This document shows positions 1 to 11,109 of a DNA stretch of 64,000 nt, piece by piece. How positions within the stretch are numbered: position 1 is the first letter of the stretch; every line of letters starts with the position of its first letter. The DNA is from Porites lobata (lineage: Eukaryota > Cnidaria > Anthozoa > Scleractinia > Poritidae). The notes under the pieces are model-generated. The model was not told the origin of the DNA. It worked only from the letters and a program-made list of their open reading frames with translations, and did no database searches. The DNA lies in contig CALNXK010000039.1 in NCBI GenBank assembly GCA_942486035.1, positions 2,820,001 to 2,884,000 of the forward strand. The letters run 5' to 3'. The translations under genes were made by a program, and so were the position numbers.

Positions 1-243
1 GTCTTTTTATTGAATTCAGGAAACTGTTTTTATCAAATAGAATCCGGTTCTTATCCTAATGACCAATTTTACTACAGCTTTTAGAGCGCTAATTGATTTT
101 TGCTCATTTTACAAATGACTGCTTTCGTTGTTTTAATTTCAGGGGGATTAGAAAAATTAAAAGAAAATTAATTCTAGAAGATGTACAGCGAGTTTCACGA
201 GATGTCACGGCTGCCATTTATAGTATGTTGTTATTTTGTTCAA

Positions 244-349
244 GAGAGGATAAAGGGGCTTTATCCTCTCATGAAACGCCATGATAAAAAAATAGGGGTT
301 GGTCACGCGTTCCTGCTTCACTGGGACAGGAACGCGTGACGAACCCCTA
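244..349. repeat. Two adjacent strong hairpins
   Basis: The first hairpin has perfect 11-bp arms (244-254 and 260-270) around a 5-nt loop. The second has 23-bp arms (293-315 and 327-349) with one mismatch and an 11-nt loop. The second arm contains TCACGCGTTCCTG and its complement. They sit 22 bp apart in sequence with no coding potential. I infer a foldback or MITE remnant; a structured RNA is possible but nothing else supports it. The rest of 1-589 shows nothing I recognise. Confidence 0.7.
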
Positions 350-589
350 AGAACGTCTGAGCTGAGTGGGAGGCCAAGTAATTTAAGGCGCCATGAAAAA
401 GACACAAATAATACAACAAAATTCAGCTACGTTCGCGTTAACTTGATTTTCCATCCTTCGATAGCACCAGGAAAACCTTGAGTCGAGCTTAAGAAGGTAA
501 ACAGATAAATAAACACCGGGAAAGTTTCGTTTGTATTGTAACCTGGTTTTCTTCCCGAAAATTTTATCACAAAGTAAAAACCGGCCGCA

Positions 590-813
590 CCTGGGGCCAT
601 CTTCGGAGACCCAGGGAAAGTCTCAGACAGGCGAAAAAAAAAATGGTGCGAAGAAACATAAAGAACGGGCTCTTCTCCCTTTTCTTTCCTTTTCTTCGCA
701 CCCTTTTTTCCCCACCCGTTTGAGACTTTCCCTTGCCCCCTGTATCTGCCCGGAACCGATTTTCATAACTGGGTGTGCCCTGGGGCCGATGGGCAGTGAC
801 TCTCGTCCCCAGG
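590..813. mobile_element. MITE-like inverted-repeat element
   Basis: The outer ends carry CCTGGGGCC-type sequence in inverted orientation. Inner arms pair GGGAAAGTCTCA (614-625) with TGAGACTTTCCC (721-732), and GGTGCGAAGAAA (646-656) with TTTCTTCGCACC (691-702). The centre is pyrimidine-rich. Open frames of 90 to 141 codons across it on both strands are by-products of the skewed composition. This is a non-autonomous inverted-repeat element; the superfamily is unknown. Confidence 0.55.
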
Positions 814-1848
814 GTCTTCTCGTTTTCCAATACGTTTTTTTCGCGGGAAATCTGGTTCGCGTGAATTGTGGGAACGAGAACCCAATGCTGTGCAAAGGAA
901 GCCATGATAATCGACAGCAAGTGGCGGGGTAAAATGCTACATTTTGTAGCCAAGGCAGTGTGATATATGGACTCTCCCGTGGCTTCTACCATTGGGAAAA
1001 GGTTTATTCCTCGTTTTGTGGCATTTTTTTACAACCTATAAGTCGATGTAGCCGCAAATCGCTCGAATGCTGACCACGTTTTGGTTGCGCTGCGTACGAC
1101 CACATAGACGTCTTGGCCGCAACTTATTCATAAGCTTCCATCTGCACAGGTAAGCTTAACACCTGCTTAAAAAATTTAATTTCGTTACCTCATTTAGAAA
1201 GAAAATCTTTAGTTATATTCTCCTTAAGAAGAGGTCCTTGCCTGAAACTTTAGTTTCAGTAAACGTGGCATGGAATGTTGTTGTTTCCGTATGAACTTAA
1301 GATTTTATATTAAAAGCCAGTTTAAGCTTATTCTTGAAGTGGGGAATTCAAAGTAAAGATGTTTTTCGATACAATCTTCAGTACTTTACGTATAATAATC
1401 TCACGCTCCAACTGAATTACAACCAAAACTCCATGTGCGTCCACCTACCAGATAAGGTTATGGTGAAGTTCAACTTTATTTGTTTAGGCATTTGAATTAA
1501 GTGTACATAGACAAACAGAAATTGGGGACCTTTAGATTTTACTATGAGTGCAAGATACATGTACAGTAAAAGTACTTGTGCTAATTATGTGTATACAATG
1601 ATGTTAATGCTACATGCAGTGTTATTGGTTGTTGCCCATGATCTATTAGAATACAGATACGTGGATGATGTCATGGGAAACTTGTTTTTTTTGTTTTGTT
1701 CAACATTCACGGTTTTGATAATGTTTGTGAGATTATGTCAGGCTAAAGCAAGTGAAAGCCTCAAAAAAAAAAAGCCTTAGCAGGAGCTATTATTTTACAA
1801 AAAAGAAAAGTGGAGAAACGGAGACAAAAAGAGCTTTTGACTACTAAC
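814..1848. other. Gene-free stretch
   Basis: I see no recognisable gene. A more CpG-rich patch at about 1040-1150 ends in CTGCACAG|GTAAGC, a good match to a splice donor, so a short 5' exon on the plus strand is conceivable but unsupported. The 78-codon frame at 1544-1780 has no recognisable domain and ends in a poly-lysine run coded by an A-tract. Confidence 0.4.
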
Positions 1849-1985
1849 CTTGAGAATGCCTAAGCCACAAGCAATCTTTACAAGAGTTGCCATTGTGTGT
1901 CGTCAGTATGAGACACTCGCTGTTTTGCAAAATGTTTTTGCCATTATTCTGCTTTGAGCAAGAAAAGACGTTGAAAAACTTTTTA
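1849..1985 (+). repeat. Dispersed direct repeat, copy 1
   Basis: This segment (GAGAATGCCTAAGCCACAAG...TTGCCATTATTCTGC...TTTGAGCAAGAAAA) recurs in diverged form at about 3213-3310. The two copies lie either side of the inverted-repeat element at 2227-2963. They may be one older repeat interrupted by insertion, or two independent copies. Confidence 0.5.
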
Positions 1986-2299
1986 ACAACAAAATGGTCA
2001 TCTTGGTCAGGCATTGTCCAATGACTGGCCTTTATTTTGAACCCTGAGTTATTGAGTGTTTTTTTAATTCATACCCTGTGCACTGAATGAAGCAATAATT
2101 AATTACATCTACATGTAATTAAATTGGATTTCCAGAGGTGCATTTTGTAAACTCACTGTGTTGCTAACAATCAGATTATTTTGCCTGCCTCTTCCTGTCT
2201 CAAGTGGCAATCCTACAGTATGTATATTTATTATATACATACTGAGAGATGCTCACCAAAAAGCTATGTCGTAAATTTTCGTACGCAAATTAGTTCTAG

Positions 2300-2408
2300 C
2301 CAATCAGAGGAGCGTATGATGGTTTTCACGTGTGAGAAAAATGATACGTCCAATCAGAATCACGAACAATGTTTTATCACGTGTGAGAAAAATGATACGT
2401 CCAATCAG
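2300..2408 (+). promoter_or_regulatory. Regular CCAAT-box and E-box tandem unit
   Basis: CCAATCAG occurs three times at 50-51 bp spacing (2300, 2350, 2401). The palindromic E-box CACGTG occurs at 2327-2332 and 2378-2383, inside a 51-bp tandem unit that also contains TGAGAAAAATGATACG. CCAAT boxes classically bind NF-Y and CACGTG binds bHLH factors. The cluster lies about 140-250 bp upstream of an ATG at 2547. It reads like a compact promoter, possibly carried by the surrounding inverted-repeat element. The promoter role is inferred from motif content only. Confidence 0.4.
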
Positions 2409-2546
2409 AAGCCACAGAGGTGTGTGAGTTTCACGCCAAAATTCCCACCTTTTATTGCAGCTTGCAGCGCCGCTTCGCACACATTCAACGAGAAAAGTTT
2501 TACTCAAAGAGTTTTTCTCGCTAAAAAAGTGAAAAACATTTCTGAA

Positions 2547-2837
2547 ATGGAGTGGAATAGTTTCGTTTGTTTCACTGTCGATAAAGAAAACGGTAGAGAG
2601 CCGGCGAAACAACAGCGGAAAGGGATAAACAGAACGAGACATAAGCTTTTGTTGTGCTTTTTGTCTGAGCTACTTTGCCTTTCATTTAAGCTTAAGCTTA
2701 TATTGAAACCGGCTATTTTACTTAAATTCACTCATTTTCAATTGTGCATTGAGAACGAACAGTTAAGATTACTTATAGTTCTTGGATTACCTCATATCCT
2801 CACCGTCATTTATGTTTTTAACAAACATTTTTACTAA
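2547..2837 (+). CDS. Unrecognised small ORF inside the inverted-repeat element
   Basis: This open frame of about 96 codons starts at the ATG downstream of the CCAAT/E-box cluster. The frame is also open upstream to 2181, but that part runs through the tandem promoter-like units and is unlikely to be coding. The first half is polar and basic (VDKENGREPAKQQRKG near residues 11-26). The second half is hydrophobic and leucine-rich, and could be membrane-spanning or simply AT-rich translation. No domain is recognised. It could be a spurious frame or a first exon whose partner lies elsewhere. I favour non-coding. Confidence 0.2.
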   Translation: MEWNSFVCFTVDKENGREPAKQQRKGINRTRHKLLLCFLSELLCLSFKLKLILKPAILLKFTHFQLCIENEQLRLLIVLGLPHILTVIYVFNKHFY

Positions 2838-2973
2838 AAAGCTGATACTTCGTTTTCGTTGTGATTTTGCGGTAAGTGTGTAGTGGCAAATTTTAGCATT
2901 TTTGAAAGATTTAAAATAAAAATACCGCCGAAATGATGAATGTCTCAGTATGTATATAATAAACACAATACCA

Positions 2974-3111
2974 CATGGAAAGTGCTTTGTATGGTATTTA
3001 CGCACTCGTTGTTTTTGTATCAGAAATCTTACTCGTTCGCTGCGCTCACTCGTTCGATTTCTGATACGTCAACAACTCGTGCGTAAATACCGTACGCCAG
3101 CACTTTCCATG
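2974..3111. repeat. Long foldback palindrome
   Basis: The left arm starts CATGGAAAGTGCT and the right arm ends in its complement. The arms of about 55 bp stay paired through TATTTACGCAC and TATCAGAAATC, with a short central loop containing CGCTGCGCTCACTCG. It lies 10 bp right of the 21-bp terminal repeat at 2943-2963. This is a typical foldback or MITE remnant. Confidence 0.65.
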
Positions 3112-3212
3112 AAGTATTCTCTATGTATGTACTTTTGCTGTTTATCTATCAATCCATTAATCAATGAATTCTGCCCCTAGTGCCCAGTGTTGCTGCTTGT
3201 TGACTGAGCTAG

Positions 3213-3310
3213 TGACTTCTTGAGATTGCCTAAACCGCAAGAGATCTTCACAACAGTTGCCATTATTTTTGCCATTATTCTGTTTTGAGCAAGAAAAACT
3301 TTTCGAAGAA
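3213..3310 (+). repeat. Dispersed direct repeat, copy 2
   Basis: This is a diverged copy of the segment at 1849-1985 (GAGATTGCCTAAACCGCAAG, then TTGCCATTATTCTG and TTTGAGCAAGAAAA). A short GAA microsatellite follows at 3337-3350. Confidence 0.5.
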
Positions 3311-4530
3311 ACTGTATACAAGTAGGATAAAGAAAAAGAAGAAGAAGAAGCAGAGATGAAAAGTAGCATGTGTGACTTAAACAATGCCTAACAGTAGCAC
3401 CAAGTCAAGTCAAGTGGTATGAGGAAGGTATGTGTATTGGTCTTTTTTATTTTCTGATTGTTATATAAAACAAATAGATTCCATGTAGCAATGGGTCTGT
3501 TCGGTAATAGATCACAGAGGATGTCAAAATGTGCTAAACACAGAAGGTGGAGACAGCTTAAGGTCACATCTTAGAAATTTAAATTTCACCTCTCTTGCCC
3601 ACTGTCACTCCTCCTTGACTGAGCTGTCCGTTTTTGACCAACCAGCGCGAATTTGAAACAAGTGCCAAATGGGAGCGAACATTGGAAAGCTTTTGAAAGA
3701 TAAACTCTTGCAAGCTTGCCTGCAATCAGGCGGGCAGATGGTGGCTCTCTGTTTACAGATGGTGGCTTTTACCTGTAGCTGTCTTATGAGGATTTATGGA
3801 AGTCTGTTTCATCTCATAATCTCTTCTCATCAACCAAAAGAAGAGCAAGACTGGGCATAAGAGGATTTCCCTTTCTCAAATGTCAGACCTGCACTTCAAG
3901 AAACAAGAATCATTGCCAAAAGAAGTTGCAGTCTTTTCAATCGAGTTTACCATAATTATATCCTTGAATAGTAGCCGGGTGCAATTATTGTTCTTTTTTT
4001 CGCACAAAAGGGGGTGATTATTTGAGGGAGTTGATTAATTTAAATATTGTTAACTTGAAGCCCTGCCCTTAAATATTTTGCTTCATTTTCCCATTAAACA
4101 AAAAAATGGTTGCATTGATAAATTTTCATAGTCAGTATCCTTGGCATCACTGGTCAGGAGACCTTGAATCATTTTGATCACATTTTAAATATTCCCATTA
4201 AAGGAGGGTGATTATTTAAGGGAAGTAATTTAATTGAGGGATGGCTGTTATTTGATGAAATACAGTACAACGTATTTGGGATTAACTTTTTTTTTAATTA
4301 ATAGCTACAAATGTATAATTACATGTATGTAGTGGTGCAAAGACACAAACAGTTTGATCTGCAAACAAACTAAAGCTATGGTATTATCAAGATTTTGTAT
4401 ACATTGTATTCCCATTTTGATACAGTCACACTTTCATTCAATAGACATCGCATATCAAGCTTCTACCAACGGCGTGATAATAACCAAACAGATAGTCTCA
4501 AAACTGCGTAACAGAAAGAATGAATGCTGC
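3311..4530. other. Mostly featureless; weak Tc1/mariner-type fragment
   Basis: I find no gene here. At about 3970-4270 the text GGGTGATTATTTGAGGGA appears, then a diverged second copy near 4205, ending GATGAAATACAGTA. This resembles the terminal regions of mariner/Tigger-type DNA elements that I know from invertebrate genomes. The match is by eye and the fragment carries no transposase. Confidence 0.3.
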
Positions 4531-4723
4531 GTAAAGCTCAACTTATTGTGCTCTGGGATTGCATAAATGACAACTGTACAGCATTTTGAAATCAGATACT
4601 TTACATAAGATTACACCTGTTACATGTATAAATGATAAAATTAATGGTCATTACAACTTAAGAAGGCATATGAAACAGGGAACTAATTGAACAGGGAGCT
4701 TGCTCACTGGCTAGAAGTTACAT
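4531..4723 (+). repeat. Composite repeat, left part of copy 1
   Basis: From GTAAAGCTCAACTTA onward this matches 58528-58720 closely (both contain ATTGCATAAATGACAACTGT and ATAAATGATAAAATTAATGG). The match stops at 4723, where the terminal repeat of the large DNA transposon begins. It resumes at 15608 on the other side of that transposon. The copy at 58528 is uninterrupted at this point and so acts as an empty-site reference. Confidence 0.75.
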
Positions 4724-4764
4724 TAGTCCATGGGCCAGGACCCCCAAAATACCTTTTCAGTACC

Positions 4765-5169
4765 TATTGCAGTCCAAAGTCGAAAACTCAAACTCCGCTT
4801 ATGTTAAACTGTATCTTTATTCCATAAACATTCCAGGTTTCAAAAGACAAATAGATCCAGAGCAGAGTCAACAAAGTTAAGTTCAAACAATTTCACAGTG
4901 AAGTAGGTCCAAATAAGTTTGAATATCCTACACATATTGAGTGAGGTTTTCTAGAATCAAAATACATGCTTATGATGAGTTCAGTGTTCAGCAGTTCATA
5001 AGGAAAAGGCCGAAATACAAGTCAGAAAACTTACCGACTGTTTTGAGTTCCACTCTACTAACTGTGGTTCCACAAGCACACTTTCAAACTGACAAACTTA
5101 CAAGGAGTCAGGTTTCAAAAACATGTGGTTACATTGTGTGCACGAAGTACATGCGCAGCGGTAGTAACA
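4765..5169 (-). repeat. BEL LTR (3' LTR in element orientation)
   Basis: This is 405 bp, the same length as its partner at 9985-10389, and about 91% identical by hand count. Many of the differences are transitions. On the plus strand it ends in TAACA, so on the element strand it begins TGTTA, the usual BEL terminus. The other end has decayed from TGTTGC to TATTGC. Confidence 0.88.
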
Positions 5170-5653
5170 CCGGCCCCAAATGAAATCTAGGTTAGAGAAT
5201 GTCATTTACATAAACTTAACAGCAACAACTACAATCCACTAGGTATTGCATACTGGCTGTTAGCAGAGGTAACAAATAAACTGACTGTAATTTAGGAACT
5301 TGACAATTCCCGGTGACAGTTTCATGATTGGCCATTTGAGAACTGTTGTGGTAGTTTTCACTTTGTTTTTCTTCTGTCGTTTCACTTGTGTTGTGTCAGT
5401 ATACAACTTCGAATTCCATTCATGGTTAACGTTCCAAAGTTCCAATATTTATTTTCTTGATTCAGCAAAAAGTTTAATGGTTCCAAGGTTCCCAGGTTTA
5501 AAATACTCGCTAATGATCCAGGTAAGGCTTAGTTTTTCCAATGTTTCAAGACAATCCATGTAAAATTTTAATGTTTCTAAGGTTTCCAAGGTAGTTCAAG
5601 TTCCATTATTCTAATCCAAAAGTCCAATCCATGTCATAATGTCAATTTCTGGA

Positions 5654-7562
5654 TCAATTCTTTGGTTTAAAGCATTTGTCAACATCAATATTTTGAAGCT
5701 GTGGGAGATCTTCAAGGCAATGTGACCACTGCATTTTCTCCGATTCATCAATGAGACTGTCCCAGCTTAATTTCTTGCAGCAAAGATATTGTAGCAGTGG
5801 TTTGGCTTTCATAGTGCAGGGGGCTATAAAGCCCGGTGGATCATACAGTAAGCTAACAACTGCTAAGATCTCGTGTCTCGTCATTGTTCCTTTCTGCACA
5901 AGATGCTGAAGGTTTCCTGATGCCATCCAAATAAACTTGTCCGCTTCTATGTGCCATTTCAATCCAAGTGCTCACTCAGTTGGCAATTCTTGTATTTCAA
6001 GGTTCGCTACAGAGACTCCTTTCTCAGTTTTTGGAATTTCAGCTGGTACCCTTCTATCATTACTTAACAACTTGGGCAATCTAAATCCGCACTTTACTAG
6101 CAGTTCTCTTAGCTGTGTCGAAAGCCATACTGCTGTTGTGGGAGTAGCAGCAACCTTCATCAAATCATCCACATAATGTTCCTTTCAATGGTTTGGACTA
6201 CATCAGGATCAAATTCTGTCCCATAAATCGGTGCAGTCTTCTTTAGACAGAAGTTAGCAACCCTTGGCGAGGACGTAGCACCAGCAAATGTCTTACCATT
6301 CGGTATTCTTGTGGCTGCTCATTGAGTTGACCATCTGGCCACCAAAGAAACCTTAACACATCAAAGTCCCTCTGGTAAACATAAACCTGATGGAACATTC
6401 CTTCTATATCGGCGGCGATGGCTGTTGTTTCTTGCAGAAACCTGGTCAACACTCCTACTAGTGGATTTGTGAAGTCAGGGCCCTGCAAAAACTGTTGATT
6501 CAAAGATATTCCATGATACTTTACAGTACAATCAAAGACCAATCTAACTTTACCGGGCTTCATGAGGTGTGTTACATCGTGGTGGGGTAGATACCACACT
6601 GGCTGCTCTTTTGTGTCTAATTAATTCTCTGGCACCTTCTCTGCATATCCCTTTGTTAAGTAGTCTTGAATTGCAGAACAATATTTTTCATGCAGGTCTT
6701 GTGTTTACTTAACCATTTTCTTAAAAGATCCAGTCTTTGCTCTGCCATCACTTTGTTACTGGGTAAGTATGGTGGGTCATCTCGCCACGGTAATCTAGCT
6801 GTCCATCTTGTCCATCTTGTCTTTGATGTGCTGCGCTGTTTCATTCTCGTCCTTCAACTTCTTTGTTTCTTCGCTGATTCGTTGCCTGAAAACTTTATCT
6901 CTCAGAAGGTTTCCTTGTTGCACATGACAATCCTTTGTAAACACAAAGTTCACTGAACAATCATGATCTTCTTTCTGGTTGCCCATTGGACCCATCACAG
7001 TCCACCCTAAACCATACTGTATGGCTATTGGCTCATTATCTCCAGTCTTTAACTCAAGCGGGAGGAAAAGTGTTGGTCTTTTCTTCAAACCAATCAGAAG
7101 AGAAACTTCTCCATCTTCAATACTGGGAATGTCAATGCCATGTAAATGAGTCCAGCGAACAAGGTCTTCTCTCTGCGATGCGATGCAACTTGTGGAAATT
7201 GGCATATTAACAACACTTTTTACTTTGGACAGTTCCACGCCTACAGAATCATCAATCGATTTCACCAAAAGATCCACCAATTTACTATTCACCTTTTGAG
7301 AGCCTGTCATTCAAGTCAAAGTGAATTCAAATCTTTCACCATCCAATCCACGTTTCTTCACTTACCGTTCATGGCACAATGTTACTTCAGAGCCATTGTC
7401 AAGAAGAGCATATGTCTCAATCACTCTACAGCCTCCTTTACCTTGAACTTTGATTGGAATGATTCCAAGACACACCCGCGTTTCTCCAGTTCCAGTAGCA
7501 GCCACAGCTACTCCATTACCATTACCGACCCGTTTCATTACGAGATCTAACAGGCACTTCAC
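5654..7562 (-). pseudogene. BEL/Pao pol remnant: aspartic protease and reverse transcriptase
   Basis: Pol would process the polyprotein and copy element RNA into DNA in cytoplasmic particles. Reading down the minus strand, the protease active-site block LLDNGSEVTLC lies near 7380-7410. The RT block RFLWWPDGQL, a BEL hallmark, is near 6310-6350. The catalytic HYVDDLM is encoded at about 6165-6185. The RT thumb-like segment with LLYDPPGFIAPCTMKAKPLLQ is near 5800-5860. The frames shift several times (near 6610, 6230 and 5965), and a stop separates adjacent blocks. Pol ends abruptly at 5654 after a segment that normally leads into RNase H and integrase. The roughly 480 bp between there and the LTR holds no coding signal. 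It is a dead, internally deleted element. Confidence 0.85.
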
Positions 7563-7599
7563 TTGGTTGCAACTGCTGTTAGGGGTTCACATCTCTTGA

Positions 7600-9780
7600 T
7601 CCAGCTTTCTGATTTCACCGTCTTGCATCTCTCTCATTTGATTCATTGCTAGTGGTGACCTCCTCCACATTCAGAGTGTTGGCACTTGAAATTCACTTTT
7701 GGGCAATGCTTAGCAATGTGACCTTTTGCTAGACACTTGTTACAAGGTCCACCTTGTTGCACAATCTTCCTTTTTTCTTTATGGTGTAAGCCTTTAAAAG
7801 TTCACACTTCCAAACCTCGTGTTGCCCTGAGCAAATGAAACAAACAATTTGTGCATTTAAGATTCCAGTTTGTCCACGACTGTTCAGACAATGTCCTGTC
7901 GCGAATGTTTCCAGTTGTGGTGAAGTTCCATCAGAATTCACTCTCTTTTTCCACATGTTAGTGTCTCTTGCAAACACACTGTTCATGTCTTGCCTGAACT
8001 TGTTGTCCACCAACTTCGCCCTGTCTTTTATGGACTTAGCATAGTCTACGCCCTGGATCAATTATCTTCCCAGCGCATTCAGTCTATTTTGCTCTAAGAA
8101 TTGTTGGCAGCTTCTCAGCAAGTTCTCTCGATGTGTTCATGTGATTGAGGTCAGCTACATATTCAATGCCCATTGCAGTCAGTGTTTGGTCTGCAGTATC
8201 CAATTGTCTTCTAAATTCTAACAGAGACGCTCCATCTGCATTCTTAAGGTTAGGTAAATTCAGTAACTTCTATATTTGGCCCCTGCAATTACGTGTGACT
8301 TTCCAAAGTTCTCACACAATGTTTCCTTCGCTACTCGGTAACCCTCACTAGCAGGCAAGTTAGAGCTGCTTTCAATCGCATCCCTTGCTTTACCCGTGCA
8401 GTGCTGGATGAGAAATTGTAATCTTCGGGAGTCATCAGAGTTATCCTTCTCCAAATTGTCGTAAACTTGTGAAAAATGGTGGCACACTTCAGTGGGTCAC
8501 CGTCAAAGTGCTGATACTACACCTTGGGCATCACCACCACCTGTTTCAATGTTTTAACCAATTCCAAACCATCATTATTTTGCTGAGTTTCTGTCAGTTG
8601 GTGCCAAGAACTTTGCAAGGTACTGTATGGGCCAGTGGACTCTCCCAGTTTGTAGACCAAGACTCTGACACACTGACTAATCACTCTCTGTGTTGGTGCA
8701 CATGAAGTCCCATTTGCAACATTAATGGAAGAAGTTTGACTTGCACTCACTGAATCTTTTGACTGTCCAATTACTGCATTACCACCCAAAGAACATTTGG
8801 AAAACAATGATGGCATTAATAAGGGAAGATGGGGTAAGGAGGGGCTAGTACTCTTGCTTGCTGGGTTTGTCACAGATAAACTTGATTGTGTTCTTTGTTC
8901 CAAACTGGTCTCAGTAGTTTGTGCGGCACTTTTCTGTCTAGGAACCTGTAGTGAGGAGGGGCGCATATAGGGCAAAAGATCTTCATCAATGTCTGTTTTC
9001 CTTTCGTTCAGGTCATCCTCATAAATTACAAGTGATACAGCTGCCTTTTCTGCCTTCATCTCAGCTTCTAATAACTTCCTTTTTGCTCTAATAGCTCGTT
9101 CTTCTTCATCCAATAATTGCTTAAGTTTAAGTATGTGAAGGTTTAGCTGAGCTAGAACTAGTTTCTCCCTCTTTTGAGACACTGAGGATAATCTTGAACT
9201 TGATCTAGAAATGACACTGTGCCCATCTTTGCTTGCCTTCTCCAAAACCACATCAGGATTGCCTTCAGTTCCTAATCTCCCTGATTCACTCCTTTCCAGC
9301 CATAACTTCACAGAAAGATCACGATTAAGTTTTCGCTCCATTTGTTCATCACAACTTTTTACGGCCTTATCTAACACATGAGAGTCCCCACCATAATATT
9401 CGTTCAACAACTGTTATTAATTGTCATGAATCAATCAATCAATCAATCAACAACTTTATTTAAGTGTCTAATCTTCTAGCTTGCCGTCAGGCCTACTAAT
9501 TGGGGACACTACTTAAATTACTTATTAATAAGAAATATATATACATAATACTATATGCTAATGAACATTCACAAACTTACACCAAGCTTCATAAAAACTG
9601 ATGACATCTGTTCAAAACATCTTCCGGAGCTCCATCTTCTTTCATCAAATCCATAAGCCTGTTGTGAAACCTTCTCAAATTTCCCATGTGTCCAGTGTGG
9701 GAATTGAACAAAGCTACCCTTTTCCACTCCAAATCGATCTCATAAGCATGCGTTTCGCTTAACTGCAAATTTTCCATACT
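7600..9780 (-). pseudogene. BEL/Pao gag remnant with coiled coil and CCHC knuckle
   Basis: Gag would form the particle and bind RNA. The N-terminal part lies at 9589-9777 (hydrophilic, with LEWKRVALFNSHTGHMGNL). A LINE tail then interrupts it. The next block (8517-9410) has a charged heptad-rich coiled coil around LKLKQLLDEEERAIRAKRKL, followed by a serine/proline-rich linker. The DUF1759-like particle domain is at 8260-8487 (LQFLIQHCTGKARDAIES). A CCHC knuckle of form C-x2-C-x4-H-x4-C is encoded near 7700-7770, followed by the CGGGHH motif common in BEL elements. Stops and frameshifts fall between the blocks. Confidence 0.82.
9424..9590 (-). mobile_element. LINE 3' tail inserted in BEL gag
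   Basis: Read on the minus strand, this ends in ACTTAAATAAAGTTGTTGAT followed by (ATTG)n, a typical 3' end of CR1/L2-type LINEs with short tandem tails. It separates two halves of BEL gag, so it inserted after the BEL did. No coding part is present, which fits 5' truncation during target-primed reverse transcription. Confidence 0.65.
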
Positions 9781-9984
9781 CTCTCCTTCTTTGGATGCTG
9801 TTGCATAGTCCTTTTCATTGAATCCAGTGTCTAAATCCTCTTATCTAAAAGTAAACAATTCTTGCATCAAAGGCCGTTCGGTTGACGTAGAGCTAAACAA
9901 ATCTTCACACTGGGCCATCTTTGAACACTCTTCCACTGCTTTCACATGTCTTCATCCATTACAAACTCTTAAATAGTCAAAAAC

Positions 9985-10389
9985 TGTTGCCACCCAAAGT
10001 TGAAAACTCGAACTCTGCGTATGTTAAACTGTATCTTTATTCCATAAACATTCCAGGTTTCAAAAGACAAATAGATCCAGAGCCGAGTCAACAAAGTCAA
10101 GTTCAAACAAATTCACGATGAAGTAGGTCCAAATAAGTTTGAATATCCTACGCATAACGAGTTAGGTTTTCTAGAATCAAAATACATGCTTATGATAAGT
10201 TCGATGTTCAAAAGTTCACAAGGAAAAGGCTGAAATACAAGTTAGAAAACTTACTGACTGTTTTGAGTTCCACTCTACTAACTGTGGTTCCACAAGCACA
10301 CTTTCAAAATGACAAACTTACAAGGAGTCGGGTTTCAGAAACACGTGGTTACATTGCAGGCACAAAATACGTGCGGAGCGGTAGTAACA
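9985..10389 (-). repeat. BEL LTR (5' LTR in element orientation)
   Basis: This is the partner of 4765-5169. On the plus strand it runs TGTTGCC...GTAACA, with intact TG and CA termini. The five bases that follow it, GTACC, are the right copy of the target duplication. Confidence 0.88.
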
Positions 10390-11109
10390 GTACCACTTGC
10401 GGGGAGTAATGCTATTATACATTTTTGAAAACTAATCTTTCTCCTGTTTTATATTATGGATGATAGCAGTGATGAATGAGTAGCTTAACAGGGATTATCA
10501 TGTGATAAAATAACATCACTCAGTTCCACAGAATCAATAGTAATCAGACAATGATTCTTGAACCTCCAATATTGACCTTACAAAAAGTGTATTTACAACA
10601 CGGAAAATGATTGTGATTTCTACCAGATGAGCTTTTAAAGCACTAAGCTTATAATCTTATCTGAATTTTGGCAATAGTTTCTATGGCAACAGAAAATAAC
10701 CAATTTGAGCCAAAAATAGGAATGAATTTGTGAATGCATTGATTTTGCGGAATGTACTTGAAATGAAGATGAGAAATTTCAGCGTTTGTATGAAGGAATG
10801 ATCTGGTTAACTGCCATAGCTATCAAGACAGGGTGTCTATTAGTCATCTTCTAAGTGGCCATCTTACATCCACCATCATGATTATAAAGAAGGGATAAAT
10901 TTAAAGCAAAATGTGGTGAAAGTACTTGAAAACTGCAAGAGTCATCATTTCTGAATCAAAACACATCTGGAAAATACATATTATAAAAATATTTTAAAAT
11001 GTGGAGTAGATCAAGATCTGTTACTTTTATGCCAATGATTCCTTTTTTATGAGGTGTAATATATAAATTTTTGTGAAGGACTTATGGTTTCACAATTTTT
11101 CAACTGCAA

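Larger units (their letters stand above)
2227..2963. mobile_element. Element with perfect 21-bp terminal inverted repeats
   Basis: Positions 2227-2247 (TTTATTATATACATACTGAGA) are the exact reverse complement of 2943-2963. The 737-bp interior holds the CCAAT/E-box repeat and the open frame described separately. The outward flanks do not match each other beyond the 21 bp, so these look like true ends, although I could not define a target duplication. It is probably a MITE or a truncated DNA transposon; the family is not recognised. Confidence 0.55.
4765..10389 (-). mobile_element. BEL/Pao LTR retrotransposon, integrase-less
   Basis: Two directly repeated 405-bp LTRs (4765-5169 and 9985-10389) bracket gag, protease and reverse transcriptase on the minus strand. 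GTACC occurs at 4760-4764 and again at 10390-10394, a 5-bp target duplication of the size usual for BEL. The insertion point is inside the left terminal inverted repeat of the host DNA transposon, about 40 bp from its end. No integrase or RNase H is found between the pol remnant at 5654 and the LTR at 5169, where BEL elements normally carry both. The internal region is also interrupted by a LINE tail at about 9424-9590. Confidence 0.9.

Noticed and set aside
567..992. Overlapping open frames of 90 to 141 codons on both strands
   Set aside because: They cross an inverted-repeat element with long purine and pyrimidine runs; low-complexity composition explains the open frames.
2181..2837. 218-codon frame as one gene
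   Set aside because: Its first half reads through the 51-bp promoter-like tandem repeat (producing a repeated CEKNDTSNQ) and a terminal inverted repeat; no domain is recognised. Only the part after 2547 was kept, at low confidence.
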